A stretch of DNA of 64,000 nt from Phorcus lineatus (taxonomy: Eukaryota; Mollusca; Gastropoda; Trochida; Trochidae). The notes under the pieces are model-generated. The model was not told where the DNA came from and made no database searches. It worked only from the letters and a program-made list of their open reading frames with translations. The translations under genes and the position numbers were made by a program. The stretch spans positions 8,568,501-8,632,500 of the forward strand of contig OV121087.1 of the NCBI GenBank assembly GCA_921293015.1, in the 5' to 3' direction. Positions 49,581-62,554 of this stretch are shown here, in pieces. Position 1 is the first letter of the stretch. Every line of letters begins with the position of its first letter.

Positions 49581-49712
49581 CACCATTATCATTTGCTTCA
49601 TTTATTATTAACACATACCATGGACACCATTAACATTTGCTTCATTTATTGTTTACACATACCATGGACACCGTTCACATTTGCTTCATTTATTGTTTAC
49701 ACGTACCATGAA
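49581..49712 (+). repeat. 44-bp tandem repeat, three copies
   Basis: CACCATTAACATTTGCTTCA recurs at 49,581, 49,625 and 49,669 with a 44-bp step, followed by TTTATTGTTTACACATACCATGGA. It lies just after the SINE. Units 2 and 3 are most similar. Confidence 0.95.
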
Positions 49713-50479
49713 AGTAATATATCTTTTATACCCAAGGTAAGGATATGACGGAGTGTCATATATTTTTATAACTCAGACACGCATTGTTGAAATTTAATAA
49801 AAATGTACAAATATAATCACAAAGATGTGTCCATGTGCGTTTGCATGTTTCAGTCCCTAATTGGCATAATTTGTGGAAATGGTATTATTCTTTCCGTCTA
49901 TTGTTGGAACGTAAAGTGGAAGTTTATAAAGCCTTAGTTATCCTTTTAAAGACTAGTTAATAGTTTTAGTTCAAGTGGCCCATTCAGCTTACTTGTGTCT
50001 TAATTTGAGCGTTCGATCATTCTGCGTCATTGTTCTCCAACTGTTTAGATACCTATTTTCAAGCGGGATCCATCTAGACAAGACTCTACCATACACATAA
50101 AAGACTCTACCATAACCTATTTCTGTGTTGACCAAGAATATGTTTAGCTTGCATGCTGTGACTCAATTAATATTGTAATTATTACTTTGTTTTAGCTTCA
50201 TATAATAACTTTTAACTTTTTATTTTCATTTTTAACTCAGACCTCACAACATCTTAGTTTTGAATAGAAATACTTGGTTTGAATAGAAATAGATATTCGT
50301 TCCATCATAGCCACACCTTTGTTCATATCAAACTCATCCGATACTCTATTTTAGTGAGATTTTTAATACTTTGTTACATCTTCAATTAACCGTGAACTAT
50401 TTTCATCATTTGAAAGGGACTTATTTACGTTACTAGTCCTTAATGTTACCTTACGTAAACTATGAATATATTTTATTAT

Positions 50480-51790
50480 TTTTTTTTATTTTCATAAATA
50501 TATTTTGATTTACGTGAACTGTGGATATATTTGGATCGGTTAAAAATATCATGATAATTAGACTTATCACAGTTAGTTTGAGAACATCCAAAGCTTCACC
50601 AAGCATTTTTAAATTCAGCTTAATATTTTTATGTTATCAAATTGACATTAGAATGTGCGACAAATCTCTGCGAAGGGCAATATACTTGCATAATAGTTTC
50701 AACTGCCTTTTGTTACCATTTAATTAATGTTATTTGACCAACTTACAATATTACATATTTAACAACGGTACATATGATTTCCATTGCAATGTTGACCTAA
50801 AACTATTAAAGATAATGTTTTTCAATCAAAAGTAGGATGAATGTATTTCAACTTGTGCGTATTAGCAGTAGGTAGGTGGGCGCTTTTATAGCATCATGGG
50901 GTTTCCAGTTAGTGATAGGCTGAAATCTGATATTAGATGTCTGAAAAGCAACAAGAAGACAGAGGCGTCGGCGGCAGTGATGAATATACAAAATGAAAAG
51001 ATTTCGTTTTCTTATAGAATATTTTGTGGCTGTGTTTTTTTTAAAAAGATGATGACCTAATGAATTTGTTATATCTTTTTTATCTGTCTGAATGCACGTC
51101 TGTCTGTTTTCTAATGTATCACCTTTTAGCTACCCTGTAGGTGTCATCGGCGCACTTCAAAACGCCTTTGCATCACCAAAACATAACTCAAGATCAGTTA
51201 AATGTTAGAAATTTCACCTTGTGACATAATAATGCTATGTTTGAAGCATCAAAAGTTTGATGGAGGTGCTAAGCCGGAACGTCATTTTACTGTTGTAGGA
51301 AAATACTGCGTTCAGTTTGCGTTGTACATAAAGCAAATGTTTTTCCTACAACTACCAACATCAAGTCATTTTATATTTTAAGATGCTAGAGTAGGATTGT
51401 CTTTTTTTCTGAACACCTTCAGATGTGACTAGCTTAGGGTTAACTAGGTAAATATGACATCAGTAATAACTGACATGAGTCTATAATAGAGGACCATTTG
51501 CTCTGTTAAAGAGCCTTAGAAAACACCACCGTTGCACTGAATCTTAAATAAAAGACAGCATGATCGACATGCATTGTAGAATGCTTTGTTTCATGTCCTT
51601 TAAGATTGAGTACCTGTCACATGAGTTCTTGTTTAATCAAAATAATATTGTTGATTTCTTATTACAAGATTGACATTTGATGTTCAAGGCTTGCTTGTGT
51701 GACAATAACTTTAAAAATTCATCGTAAACATGTTATAAAGTTGACAGAAGCTACTCTTGCAACATTCGCATTTGTCATCTAGATACAGAA
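50480..51790 (+). repeat. Duplicated segment T, first copy
   Basis: Partner of 60,620-62,070. Shared order: GGATATATTTTGATC-like start, GAATGTGCGACAAATCTCTGC (GAATGTCTGACAAGTCTCTGC in the partner), AGGTAGGTGGGCG, GACAGAGGCGTCGGCGGCAG (GACAGAGAGGTAGGCGGCAG), TAGAATATTTTGTGG, and ATAAAGTTGACAGAAGCTA. No open frame is shared. Function unknown. Confidence 0.7.
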
Positions 51791-51799
51791 AACGAAACT

Positions 51800-52830
51800 T
51801 GAAAATGGACCAGGTTACCGCTTGCTTCAATTGCATTTCATTTGCTAATCGTTCCAAACTTATTTAGAAAAGAAAACTTGTCAGTTCATCCTTCAATGCC
51901 ATGTATGAAACAATAATTACTGTGAAGGATAAAGATTCTTTCTACATTGTTCAGGTTAACATTGTAATAATGCATCAACATACTCTTAATTTTTTTAATA
52001 TACATAGTAATATAATAGAGATAGGTCAATTAGATATAGGATAATTCTATCGTATATGGAAAAAAACACTAATGAAATAGTATTTCCTTAATATTACGCA
52101 ACAGCTCAAATGAAAATTAACTTTCTTAAACATTTCATTTAATTTCTAAACGAAGCTGTCTGTGATATTCAAAACTGACTCTGCGCTGATTACAGTTTCT
52201 TTTGCAAAAGCGATTTCGATCCCATGGCATCTTGGTAATTATTTCAAATAACATGATATTGATTTGATGGGACATGTTTCTCTAAATACAACATAATCCC
52301 CTATTAAATGTCTTTGAAAATTAAAATTTGAAGATTCCGTCCAATAAATGATAATATTAATCTCGATTGAAGCACATAGAAGAGCAGTTCAAATAATAGT
52401 TATCGACTGTGACGAAAGTTTTCAAGTAAGATGAACCTTTGAGCAACTGTACCTTGACCGTACATGTACGATCGAGGTTGTGAAGGTTCAACTAACTTCA
52501 ACCTATTGTCAAGGTTAGTAACCCGTGACCCGCACACAATGGAAGTATTCTTTATATATATATATCTGTTTCAATGCTGTATGATAAACATCTATCAACT
52601 CATTTTCCTTCTCATGCTGTTCTAATGGTCAAATTATTTAAATCTAACAGATAATAGTCTCGATGACATATTTCGATTGACACATTTGTGAATATCATTT
52701 TTTAAATTTTGCAATTTCAATGAGCGTCATTGATTGTCATAACTAACTTCAATTTACAATAAAGTTTTGTTCTATTATGTTCAAGATGAGTATCCGGTAC
52801 ATGATCAAATCCCATAACACTCTTGAATCC
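51800..52830. other. AT-rich stretch, no gene seen
   Basis: A short (TA)n run lies near 52,552. ACCGTACATGTACGATCG at 52,457 contains a small palindrome. Nothing else recognised. Confidence 0.5.
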
Positions 52831-52845
52831 CAAAGTATAAAGGAG

Positions 52846-53152
52846 TGAGTGAATTGGGGTTTAACGTGTTTTGAACAATATTTCAGTTATTTAACACGTG
52901 GATGACAAGCATCCAAAAGAGAGTGGACAGATCAGGGAGAAAGGGATCGATAGTTTGAGGGAACAGTAGGAAAGAAAGCCATAGTGAGAGATAGAAAGCA
53001 GGTTTTAGAAGGACTCAAATTTGGTCTGGCTTCTACCCGTCAACCTGTCCTGCTTGGGTGCCCCTACATGTAAGCTCCGACTGGCATAGCTCTCGTGGTC
53101 TCTGAAGCACGAAAACCACGACACACGATAAGGTATTTAGTCCAGTGGTGGT
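52846..53152 (-). mobile_element. SINE-like family B with near-perfect target duplication
   Basis: About 307 bp. It matches the 61.3 kb copy along its length except for a roughly 12-bp loss near 53,066. Flanks are AAAGTATAAAGGAG (52,832-52,845) and AAAGTAAAGGAG (53,153-53,164), the same sequence with a 2-bp slip. This supports retrotransposition and gives both element ends. Confidence 0.8.
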
Positions 53153-53164
53153 AAAGTAAAGGAG

Positions 53165-56100
53165 CTAGTGTGCTAGAGATATTCTATGTTTCGACATACT
53201 CTTTTGATAGCTTCATAACCGTTCATCTAAGAGATTGGGATCTAAATCTAGGACTGATAATGAATGATTTTTATTTTCAAATTGCATCAGAGTAACAATA
53301 TATGTTTCCGTTTCTTACTGGAAAATAAGGATTTGACGAAACCTCCCTAACATCATGGCATTTTTTAATGAGCGTCTAATCCCAATATAAGTTTTTGTCA
53401 ACTATTAAGTCTCACTCTCACCTACAACTAAAAAGCATGTAACGAAAATGGCTGAACTGACCCGCCGTGTCTATTCAAGAAACGATAAATAAAGAGGCGT
53501 CTATGAAAGTAACACCTCTCTGGAGAAAGGAATTAATTTTTTTCAGTTTGGAAGCAGATTTTATTCTTTGGCGCTTCAAATAACGTGTATTAAATTGCTA
53601 TTTTCAGACGTTATAGAGTCAACTGCTAATTGTCATGAATTGTTTATATATATTGACACCATGATGTCTTTTTTGTTTCATATGTATTGACAACCAAAGT
53701 AAACAACTTTTTATGGTAGACATATGTTTCAATTCCATAAAATATTGCATATGGCAGTTCTATTTATTTCATATCATAGAATAGATTAAATGAACGAATG
53801 ATCTCATACGACATTAGTTGTGAAATTATAGAATAATAACACTCTTATCATTTGAAACAGAAATGTCACAAATAAAACATAAAATAGAAATAAAATCAAA
53901 GTAGAATTCTGGAGGGAAAATATGAGGATTGATTATAAATACATTTGAAAGAATTGATATGAATATGTACTAGCCTTTTGAAATGAAGGGGACGTCTAGG
54001 CAGAAATATGTCTCCAAAATTTTGAGGAATGATAACCAAAACAACGTTATTTAAATGATGGTTAACAGGTTATTTCTTGTGAAGAAACAACCTTTATCAA
54101 AACTACTGATTTAAATTATCCTGGTATAACAACTCGCTGTACTTATTAAAGAAATCACAAATTGTTATCTGTATAAAGTTTTAAATAGTTACATTGACAA
54201 TTACAACCTTTCAAACACATTCCTTGCTTGGCCTTCATTATATCAATTAACAGTTTGTTCCTTCATGCTCATATTTGATTAGAAACAAGCATGGTTATCT
54301 GAACTTCATAGGAAGCCAATGTTTTAAGAGAATGCTCGAGACCTGGATATCAGTGTTTAAATTCCAAAGTTTTATTGATATAAACCATTCCTCTAGATAC
54401 AAGCAAAGTTCCTTTTAACCTTTATTCAAGTCTTTGAAGACGTATATGGATTGAAGGATTTTCAGGAAAAAGTTGTTATCCACGAAATCATGCTGAATTG
54501 TTAGTTATAACTTTTGATAATACATCTATGGGAAATAATGATGGTATAAGTTTTCATGATATTATATATAATATGTCTTGTATAGATGTAGAGTTTTGTA
54601 ATGTTAAGGGGATTTCAGTTTTTATATCAGTCTGCCTAAACAAAGCTACAATTAATCTATATCCATCAGCAGATGTTGTCTGGAAACGTTAAGATCTTTA
54701 ACTGCTGCAGGGACGCAGAGACAGACGTATCCAGACACTAGTAAGATTGTTGTATTAGATTATCGAGAAGTGGCAGATGTGAATAATGAGTCAAGACAGG
54801 GAAGTCTTCAGACCTAATAATTTACGCTAACTATACAATAAACTTCCGTGGTAAAATTACTGTTTGCACTGTGTTTTCACATAATCTGTAGGTATGTACC
54901 TCTTTACAAGCCTATTACATATGATATAAATAATCATTTCGGAAGTTGATTGCACATAAAAGTGTCAAACAGAGAGAACGTTATTAAATTCGAACATTTT
55001 AGTACGTTATTTATATTGGGTAATAATCTCTGAAAATCTGTTACTATTAATAGCGAGTATATTTTAAATTGAACCCGAATGCTAAACTTAAATCGGACAA
55101 ATCGGACCTATGAAACGATCAGAATCGAGTATCAACCATTGTCATGGTAGGATACCATATTATCAATTGAGGGTAATACATGGAACAAAGCTAGACAAAC
55201 GCCACTTTTTAAATTCTTATATAAATTGCCCCGATGATTACCACATGTTTTCTAATCTTATGTTATTCAATTAAATAGATTTGTGAGCCGCTCGTAAACT
55301 TGAAGTCTACAACAATGTTCTGCTTTGTTTGGTCTCTTGTGTAATCTGACTTTTTTCTAGGTTTTTGGCTCTGACCCTGTAATACATATGATCCTGAATT
55401 TGGCTCTTTTAACACACAATGATAGCCTACAAGCTTTGTTTAGTGTTCTTTAATCAAATCCTACAAAGGTTGCCTAAGTAAGTATATGATGCATTTCAAG
55501 GTAACACATTATTTTGTGTAACGAGTTCATGTAAGAAAAAGGAATGGAAATGTTCTTCCAATTTCAAAGATCATAGACCTCTCTAATTGAATCCATTCCA
55601 TTCTAAGATAAATAGAAAATAGCATGCCTTCTTTCGTTTAAAGATGATGTTACATTTGCAGTGATAATGACATGATTCGATGGCTGAAAGTCGTCTGTAT
55701 AAATGATTACAAGCAAATATCAGGCTAGATTATTATTTTGATTGTACAATAGTTTCAATCCAGTCTTACAATTCAATGTCCTGCACTGTTGTCTGGTTAA
55801 TGGTAAACAAATTAAAATTATGTACGCTGCAATGGTTATGGTCGTACGAGATAGGTTCATCTTAAAAGCTTGTTTTGTGAAAATAGGCCTTGAAATACAG
55901 CCTTGTAGGTATTAATTTGAAATAACAGTAACGTTAGTGAGTAGAGAGACATTCAAGGTAAATTGTTGTTGAATCACGCCGTTATTGGTTTACTTGAGTT
56001 TTCAAAAACAAAGACTGGTCTCATCAAACGATTTGCTTTATAGCGCTAGATGGTGTTTTACTGTCCATTTAGCGCACTGTTATCTTTGAAATCGATGAAC

Positions 56101-56390
56101 ATCAAGGGACATGATAAAAAGATTCAAATAATCTGCAATTGACCGACATGTTCCAGGAAATAATGTTTTCATTGCAATGTGAGATTTCAAATTTCATTGA
56201 ATGACATTTGTAGCATTTGAAATTTTGTAATTGATAGCATATGATTCAGACATGTAGTCATCGATGAATTCTGGGACTAGAATACCGCTCCTATTTTGAT
56301 ATGATTCATGCACACAAGGAAATCAATTACGAGACAACCTGAATTTTCAACTGTTCAAAAGTCTTATTTCAAACTGACATCATAGCAAGT
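53165..56390. other. AT-rich stretch, no gene seen
   Basis: No repeat partner or conserved frame found. A 64-codon frame at 54,498-54,692 has no family features. Old copies of the main array could be hidden here below what I can recognise by eye. Confidence 0.45.
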
Positions 56391-56394
56391 CAAG

Positions 56395-56560
56395 ATCAGG
56401 GATATCGATACCAGGCAATGGTCATGGGAATAACATGTTTTATTCTTTTATAAATATATCATTCATAATAAGTAACATGTATCAGGGATATCAGGCAATG
56501 GTCATGGGAAGTAACATGTTTTATTCTTTTTATAAACATATTATTCATAATATGTAATTT
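56395..56560 (+). repeat. 80-bp tandem duplication
   Basis: CAGGCAATGGTCATGGGAA recurs at 56,412 and 56,492, with CAGGGATATC before and AACATGTTTTATTCTTT after. The two units differ by small indels. Confidence 0.9.
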
Positions 56561-56569
56561 AATCAAAAT

Positions 56570-57420
56570 TATTCCATCATGCAATTTTGCTGCTGTGGAG
56601 ATCGACTTTGGTCTCTTTGATAACATTGATCGTGGTTAAATAAGATGTCAAATCACCAACAAAGTGTCATTACGAATACTGCCGCCACGGGCTCCTCTTA
56701 CCTTCAGCTTATGTTTAAAATGAGTCTACAGATTCATTGCAAAAGCTGCCCTGCTAATCACTCATTTCAGCTTTAAGCAGGCCCGTAGCAACAATTTTAG
56801 CTGTTAAGCGATGGTTTCCTGATGATAGTCTCACAAACTTTAAATCTTTCTACCATTTAAACATCACAACGTTTAATTGGTTGAAACTAATAACAAAGTG
56901 GATAAGGGTATTCTAAATTAACTCCATGTGTATATCGAGACGGCCTGAGCAAATTCTAGCCGTCAGATTATTCTGAAACACTTATATATGACATATGAAT
57001 GACAAACTTACTTAAAGTGTATCTATTCTCGTTTTTCACAATTAAAGTTGAGTTTGAATTTCATATTCAGCTCCAAGAAAGGGTTTTTTTCAATTCCCCC
57101 AGGTTATTTTTAAAGATAAACCAACTTGTGAGTACTATTAGATGCTGTATTTTACCTTTCTTAATATGTCACACTCTCAAAAACAATGTCTTCATATCAA
57201 AGTTCTTTCAACGAATTCAAAGCAAAATGATTGCCCTGTCAAATTTTGCAAACCGTGTTCCGTAGGCGTACGGTAATCTGGTATTATATACCACATCTAA
57301 ATAACTATTTATGATCTCGTCTATTGACAATTACATATGCTAATTTATTCAAGCTGACACACTGAGTATATGTCCTAGGGTGATTCATGAGAAACTATCC
57401 TCTCGACTAAGAAGCAAGAC
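56570..57420. other. AT-rich stretch, no gene seen
   Basis: An 88-codon frame (56,999-57,265) has no recognisable domain. Nothing else supported. Confidence 0.45.
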
Positions 57421-57426
57421 GTTTGG

Positions 57427-57994
57427 AATAAGACAAACCCTTCTTAAGGTAACTTCTTGAATATATTCACAGTAACAACGTTTCATAATAAATTACATGA
57501 AGGTGTATTTCTTTTTATTCAATGATAATTTCCTTATCAGGGAAATTATTCAAGAATCATATCCTGTTACGTTCTCTTTACTCAAATCGGTGTAATAAGA
57601 CAAACCCTTCTTAAGGTAACTTCTTGAATATATTCACAGTCACAACGTTTCATACATCAAACCATCTGATTTGGGGGAACAATGGTTATAAGGAACTTTT
57701 TAAAAAAGCAAGATGTGTAGGTACCAAGGAGGTGTTTTACTGTTCGATATTAAGTGTGAAGGGGTGACAATAGGTGTTGCTTGTAAATTGCTGAAAATTA
57801 AAACGAACCTTAAGTACATAAGTTACAGGAATATAAAATTAATCTATTTATACTTTGCCAGTACATATTTAAAATCAGATAATTTTCAAGAATAAATTAC
57901 ATGAAGGTGCATTTCTTTTTATTCAATGATAATTTCCATATCAGGGAAATTATTCAAGAATCATATCCTGTTACGTTCTCTTTACTCAAATCGT
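57427..57994 (+). repeat. Duplicated P-Q modules, second copy split
   Basis: Module P (AATAAGACAAACCCTTCTTA then AGGTAACTTCTTGAATATAT) is at 57,427-57,489 and 57,593-57,655. Module Q (AATTACATGAAGGTG then ATTTCTTTTTATTCAATGAT, ending CTTTACTCAAATCG) is at 57,486-57,592 and 57,892-57,994. In the second copy, about 236 bp separate P from Q. Either the first copy lost that segment or the second gained it. Confidence 0.95.
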
Positions 57995-57999
57995 TGTCC

Positions 58000-59260
58000 A
58001 ATAAATAATATTCTTGTGTATAATCAAACATTGAGCAGGAAGTGACTCTTCTGAAAGAAAATTGTCATTGTTAACATCAAAGCTAGGTCTTCTGAGATCA
58101 GAAAGAAAGTGCTTTGTTTTATTCCAAGCATTCCTAATATTGAAAATACTCATGATCACATGCGCAAGGACCCAGTACCTCAAAGTTTCTTAAGCAGAAA
58201 AACGTATCTGTTGAGAAAAGTGACAGGTTATCATAAAAAAGTAATTGTATGATAAAGCATGATTATTGAGCAATTCAACCAATAATCAGCGATGAATGAA
58301 ATACCGGGCAGGTATGGAAGACAAAAGTCAAATCTACTATCTGATGGTGTGCAGTTGATAAGCGCTTGTCATTCGTCACATTAAGTTTGTTTTATATAAA
58401 ATGTTTAGACGTAATGTTTTTATTTTCGTGAGCTAAGAACTATCTTCTTCATTTTGATTGTCCATTAGATAATCATAATACTAGTTAAAAGTTAATAGAT
58501 CAATTACAGTGCTCTTGAAAACCTACGAGAAGACTAAGTGCGATTGAATGTTTACAGATAATGCACAACTGCAATTATGATTATCAAGAAATAAGGACAT
58601 TTATGAAATGAAATTTAATTACCCTGATAATAGAATTTTTGTTGTTGTTGCATAAACTAAATTTTAGCTATAAACTTTATAAATCATCATTAGAGGAATA
58701 TTATCATTCATTAGCGAATGTCGTTGTTGCATTAAGAAATCATTACTTTTTTATAAGATATATTCCTCTTGTACAGGTGGTCTACAAAGAAGAAATAATC
58801 TTCCTCTTGTCAAAGTCAATAATGAAAACAGGAATACTACTTGTTTGCTGATATAGACTGGTTAAATAAGTTACTGATTATGTAACTTGTTTATTTCTCA
58901 ACTTCCATGTTCGTAAAACAAATACTATATCTTCTTTAATATTAAAATGACCTTTAACAAGCATCATTAAATGTTAGATTGATGAATAAAACCTGAATAT
59001 GATAAATTATGATTCCCTTTTCATTAAATGAAATTAGGACACTATCGTGCTTTAATTATAGTTAAAACATTTCATTATTTCTTGTCATGCTTGACATCAA
59101 AGGAAGTTGGATAACACTTCTTTTATCCGTTTTCCTTCCGTGATAATTTAATGAAGAATTCTTTCGACATCAAAAGAAATTAACAAATTCATTGATTCAG
59201 AAAATAAGAACTGATTTCAATGCTACATCTACCTATCCTGTGCAAGTGTATGAAAATTAA
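58000..59260. other. AT-rich stretch, no gene seen
   Basis: Frames of 65-70 codons have no domain features. Nothing recognised. Confidence 0.5.
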
Positions 59261-59269
59261 ACTTCCTGA

Positions 59270-59375
59270 TACCTAGTTCAGACCTGATCTGAAGATCCCA
59301 TTGTCAATTTCATGCTGGTCAGTGTTTGTAATTTGATGTACGAGTCAGAATCCCCAATAGGATTAATTGAGCTTG
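59270..59375 (-). repeat. Possible inverted copy of block B
   Basis: On the minus strand, GGGGATTCTGACTCGTACAT then CAAATTACAAACACTGACCA and GCATGAAATTGA resemble block B (GGGATTCTCTGATTTACACATCAATTT-CAGCACAGACCAGCATGAAATTGA). If real, this is the only inverted member and suggests that B can move or has been inverted. Confidence 0.35.
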
Positions 59376-59379
59376 GGAA

Positions 59380-60355
59380 ACATCAAACTTGACGTTTCAT
59401 TATAAACTTTACTGTTCCACTTTGAACACTCAGTTGCAAGGCGGAAGCTACTAAAACATGTTTATCAATTCAAAAGATGTAATTACAGTAGACGGTGATT
59501 TATTATCACACATGAAGATCAATGATATATTTTTAATTGTCCTATTCTTCTTTTAATGAGTCATACCTATATAGAGTTGTGACAATTTTGGATGATAATC
59601 ACAAGAGGGCTCTAATTGGTCAATTAAAGAGAACAAAGCATACACAATCGATATGAGGAAATGTATTTGATACGATTCCAAGTACTCAATGAATTCGTTT
59701 TGTTATGTATTCCAGAATTATTTTTAAGAGAAGTAAGAAAAATACCCAGGTGTATCCTGTTTCCTTGTTGGCTTCTGGGATTCCTCACTTCAGGCAAAAT
59801 ATTTGAAATTTGTGATTAGAACAATAAAGATCATTAGGATGTCTTGGGGTCAAAAGATGGGCGTCAATTTACACCATTTTTTACAGTTGCATTTCACTTT
59901 ACATTCTGTTACAATTCAGCTTTAATATTCTGCCAGAATCATAAATGAAGTCATTATATGAAGTCATTTTTCGTTTAAAAATAAAACTTTTTGGTTCATC
60001 TTATTAACATGAACGAATGACAAATTAACAGTCTGAAAGTATTCCATCTCAATATATTAGTCTGAATAATATCGAACATGTTCAAAAGAATTTAATTTTC
60101 AAACATTTCTCTACTGGGGTATGAACTTGTATGGTTGTTTCCTCGCGAAATGGTCTGACGGAACCCCGAAAAGTTGACTGTTCTGTTATGAGATTCGGGA
60201 AGAACTAAGAAGTGTTTATGGGAATATTTGACTTTGAGACGTCAACAACATTTGAAAAAATGAAACTGCTTCCTTTTTGGCATGCATCAGTACAATACTA
60301 CCATACAAAACATTCATCAATAAGAAACCAAAGACATACTTTCAATGACAAATAG
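59380..60355. other. AT-rich stretch, no gene seen
   Basis: No repeat or frame that I can support. Confidence 0.5.
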
Positions 60356-60359
60356 ATTT

Positions 60360-60595
60360 TGTGGACTGTCAGGGAGAAACAGATCGAAAGGATGGGTGAA
60401 AAGACGGAAAGAAAGGCACAGTGAGAGAAAGACGGCAAATTTTAAAGCGACTTATATTTGATCAGATTTCTTCCCGTCGACCAGTGACCCAACCAGAAGC
60501 ATAGAAGCACCGGTTAGCATAGCTCTCGGCGTCCATGAAGCACGCAACCCACCACACCATAATAAGGTATTAAGTCAAGGGGTGGACCCAAAAAT
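60360..60595 (-). mobile_element. SINE-like family B, 3' tail missing
   Basis: Matches the family from GTGGAC-TGTCAGGGAGAAAC to GTATTAAGTCAAGGGGTGG. The GTGAGTTGGGGTTTAACG tail region is absent. It is more diverged than the 52.8 and 61.3 kb copies, so probably older. No target duplication seen. Confidence 0.75.
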
Positions 60596-61072
60596 GTAAA
60601 AACTATTTAGCGTAAGAACACTCAGCGCACGTAACGACATACTATGGATATATTTTGATCTTGTAAGAACTATTATTGTGATTAGATTTATTACTTAAGA
60701 ACATTCATGTGACCTATCTATATTAACTGTGTATCTAATTCCGTTATCAGTTTTGAATGAGAATGTCTGACAAGTCTCTGCAAATGACAGTTACTTACAT
60801 TTTGATTACTTTCGCCTTTTGTGTACTTTAAATTTCAGTATTTGTAACAACTCAAATATTTTATAGTTGATTTAAAACGTTCTTTGCAGATAATGGTTTT
60901 GAATCAGGAGTGGGAGAATGTCGTTCATAATATGCGTATAAGCTTAAGGTAGGTGGGCGGTTATAAATGTAGCACCAGCGGTTTCTAGTTACTGATCTCA
61001 TGTGTAGCAATCTGGTAGTAGATTTCTGTAAGTAATAGGAGGACAGAGAGGTAGGCGGCAGTTTAAAACAAA

Positions 61073-61720
61073 CGATATCGTTCCTCGTAGAATATATTTG
61101 TTGTCGTCTTTTAACATAGTGACTTTATAAACTTGGTACATCTTTCATAATTATATTTCTGAAGTCACTACTTTCACGATATCGTCTCTCGTAGAATATA
61201 TTTGTTGCCGTCTTTTAACATGGTGACTTTATAAACTTGGTACATCTTTCATAATTATATTTCTGAAGTCACTTCTTTCACGATATCGTTTCTCGTAGAA
61301 TATATTTGTTGTCTTTTAACATGGTGACTTTATAGTGAGTAAGTGAGTTGGGGTTTAACGTGTTTTGAACAATATTTCAGTTATTAAACACGTGGATGAC
61401 AAGCATCCAAAAGAGAGTGGACAGATAAGGGAGAAAGGGATCGACAGTATGAGGGAAAAGACGGAGAGAAAGGTATAGTAAGAGATAGACAACAGGTTTT
61501 AGAACGACTCAAATTTGGTCTGGTTTCTACCCCGTCGACCTGTCCAGCGTGGGTGACCCTACCAGGAGCATGTAAGCTCCGGCTGGCATAGCGTCCGGAG
61601 TCTCTGAATCACGCAAACCACCACACAACGAGAAGGTATTGAGTCAAGTGGTGGGGTGACTTTATAAACTTGCTACATCTTTCATAACTATGAAGTCACT
61701 AGTCACGAGTCCTTAAATGG
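61073..61720 (+). repeat. 104-bp tandem repeat, three copies, third interrupted
   Basis: CGATATCGT-CTCGTAGAATA starts at 61,073, 61,177 and 61,281, an exact 104-bp step. Each unit runs through GTGACTTTATAAACTTGGTAC to CTGAAGTCACT. The third unit is split by a SINE-like insertion after GGTGACTTTATA and resumes at 61,655. Confidence 0.95.
61335..61654 (-). mobile_element. SINE-like family B, full length, with perfect 12-bp target duplication
   Basis: 320 bp, bounded by GGTGACTTTATA at 61,323-61,334 and 61,655-61,666. The two uninterrupted tandem units beside it show the empty site, so the ends are exact. On the plus strand it starts GTGAGTAAGTGAGTTGGGG and ends GAGTCAAGTGGTGG. Read on the minus strand, it ends in the tail TTAAACCCCAACTCACTTAC, like SINE family A. 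No clear tRNA-like head was found at the other end, so its promoter class is unknown. Confidence 0.92.
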
Positions 61721-62442
61721 CACCTTATATGTTCCTCATAAGCTTCATTGTTTCAATTTTCAAACTGCTATGACATCATCAGGGTATAAGTATCTAGCAG
61801 TTGTAACATACCAGATGTCCTGCTTGAAGGTTTGATGACTTCATGTGTGTGTTGTATGCTAATGCTGAATTTAGCTTGCTTTTTAGTGCTGCGCAGAGAC
61901 GTACCTGTCACAAGTTCTTGTTTGATCAAAAATAATATTTTGTTGATTTCTTAGTTTAAGATTGACATTTTATGTTCAAACCCCTCTTAGGTTACAATAT
62001 TTTTTTTGAATTCATCTAAACCATTTTATAAAGTTGACATAGGCTATTCTGTCAAACTGCGCATTTTTCTTCTCAACATACATAATACGGAACCAGTTTA
62101 TCACGGGCGTCATAAGTAGTTCATATGCAGTTTAAATATAACAAAAATCATATTTTTTTAGAAAACAAAGTCTGTCATCGTTTTCTTCAAAATGTCTTTT
62201 TGGTACAATACCAATAACTACACATCCACGTGTCGTCAAGGAGCATAGGGTCACAAGAGCGTGTCAAGATGCTTTCTGCATTGAATATAATTTTGTTTTT
62301 AGAATGAAATTAGAATGTGTACCAAATTATTAATGCTGTCATTTTGTCTTTCTCGTTTTTCATTAATTCTTATAAGGCATTATCAAATTTGATGATGAAT
62401 ACCGGGTAATGTCATGAGATCAGAGAGAATGAGCGAGTGAGG

Positions 62443-62465
62443 GATATATATATATATATATATAT
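62443..62465. repeat. (TA)n microsatellite at element end
   Basis: About 23 bp of TA repeat. It is the downstream boundary of the hammerhead-like minus-strand stretch and could be its insertion target or tail. Confidence 0.85.
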
Positions 62466-62554
62466 GTAAAAAGGTGAAAGGTCGCACGTGAAGTAAATGT
62501 ATATTTGAAAAAATGAAATACTTCAGACGACACTTGCTGTAGATATCATTTTAA

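Larger units (their letters stand above)
60620..62070 (+). repeat. Duplicated segment T, second copy
   Basis: Partner of 50,480-51,790. It is longer because it carries a local 104-bp tandem repeat and a family B insertion in the middle. Confidence 0.7.
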
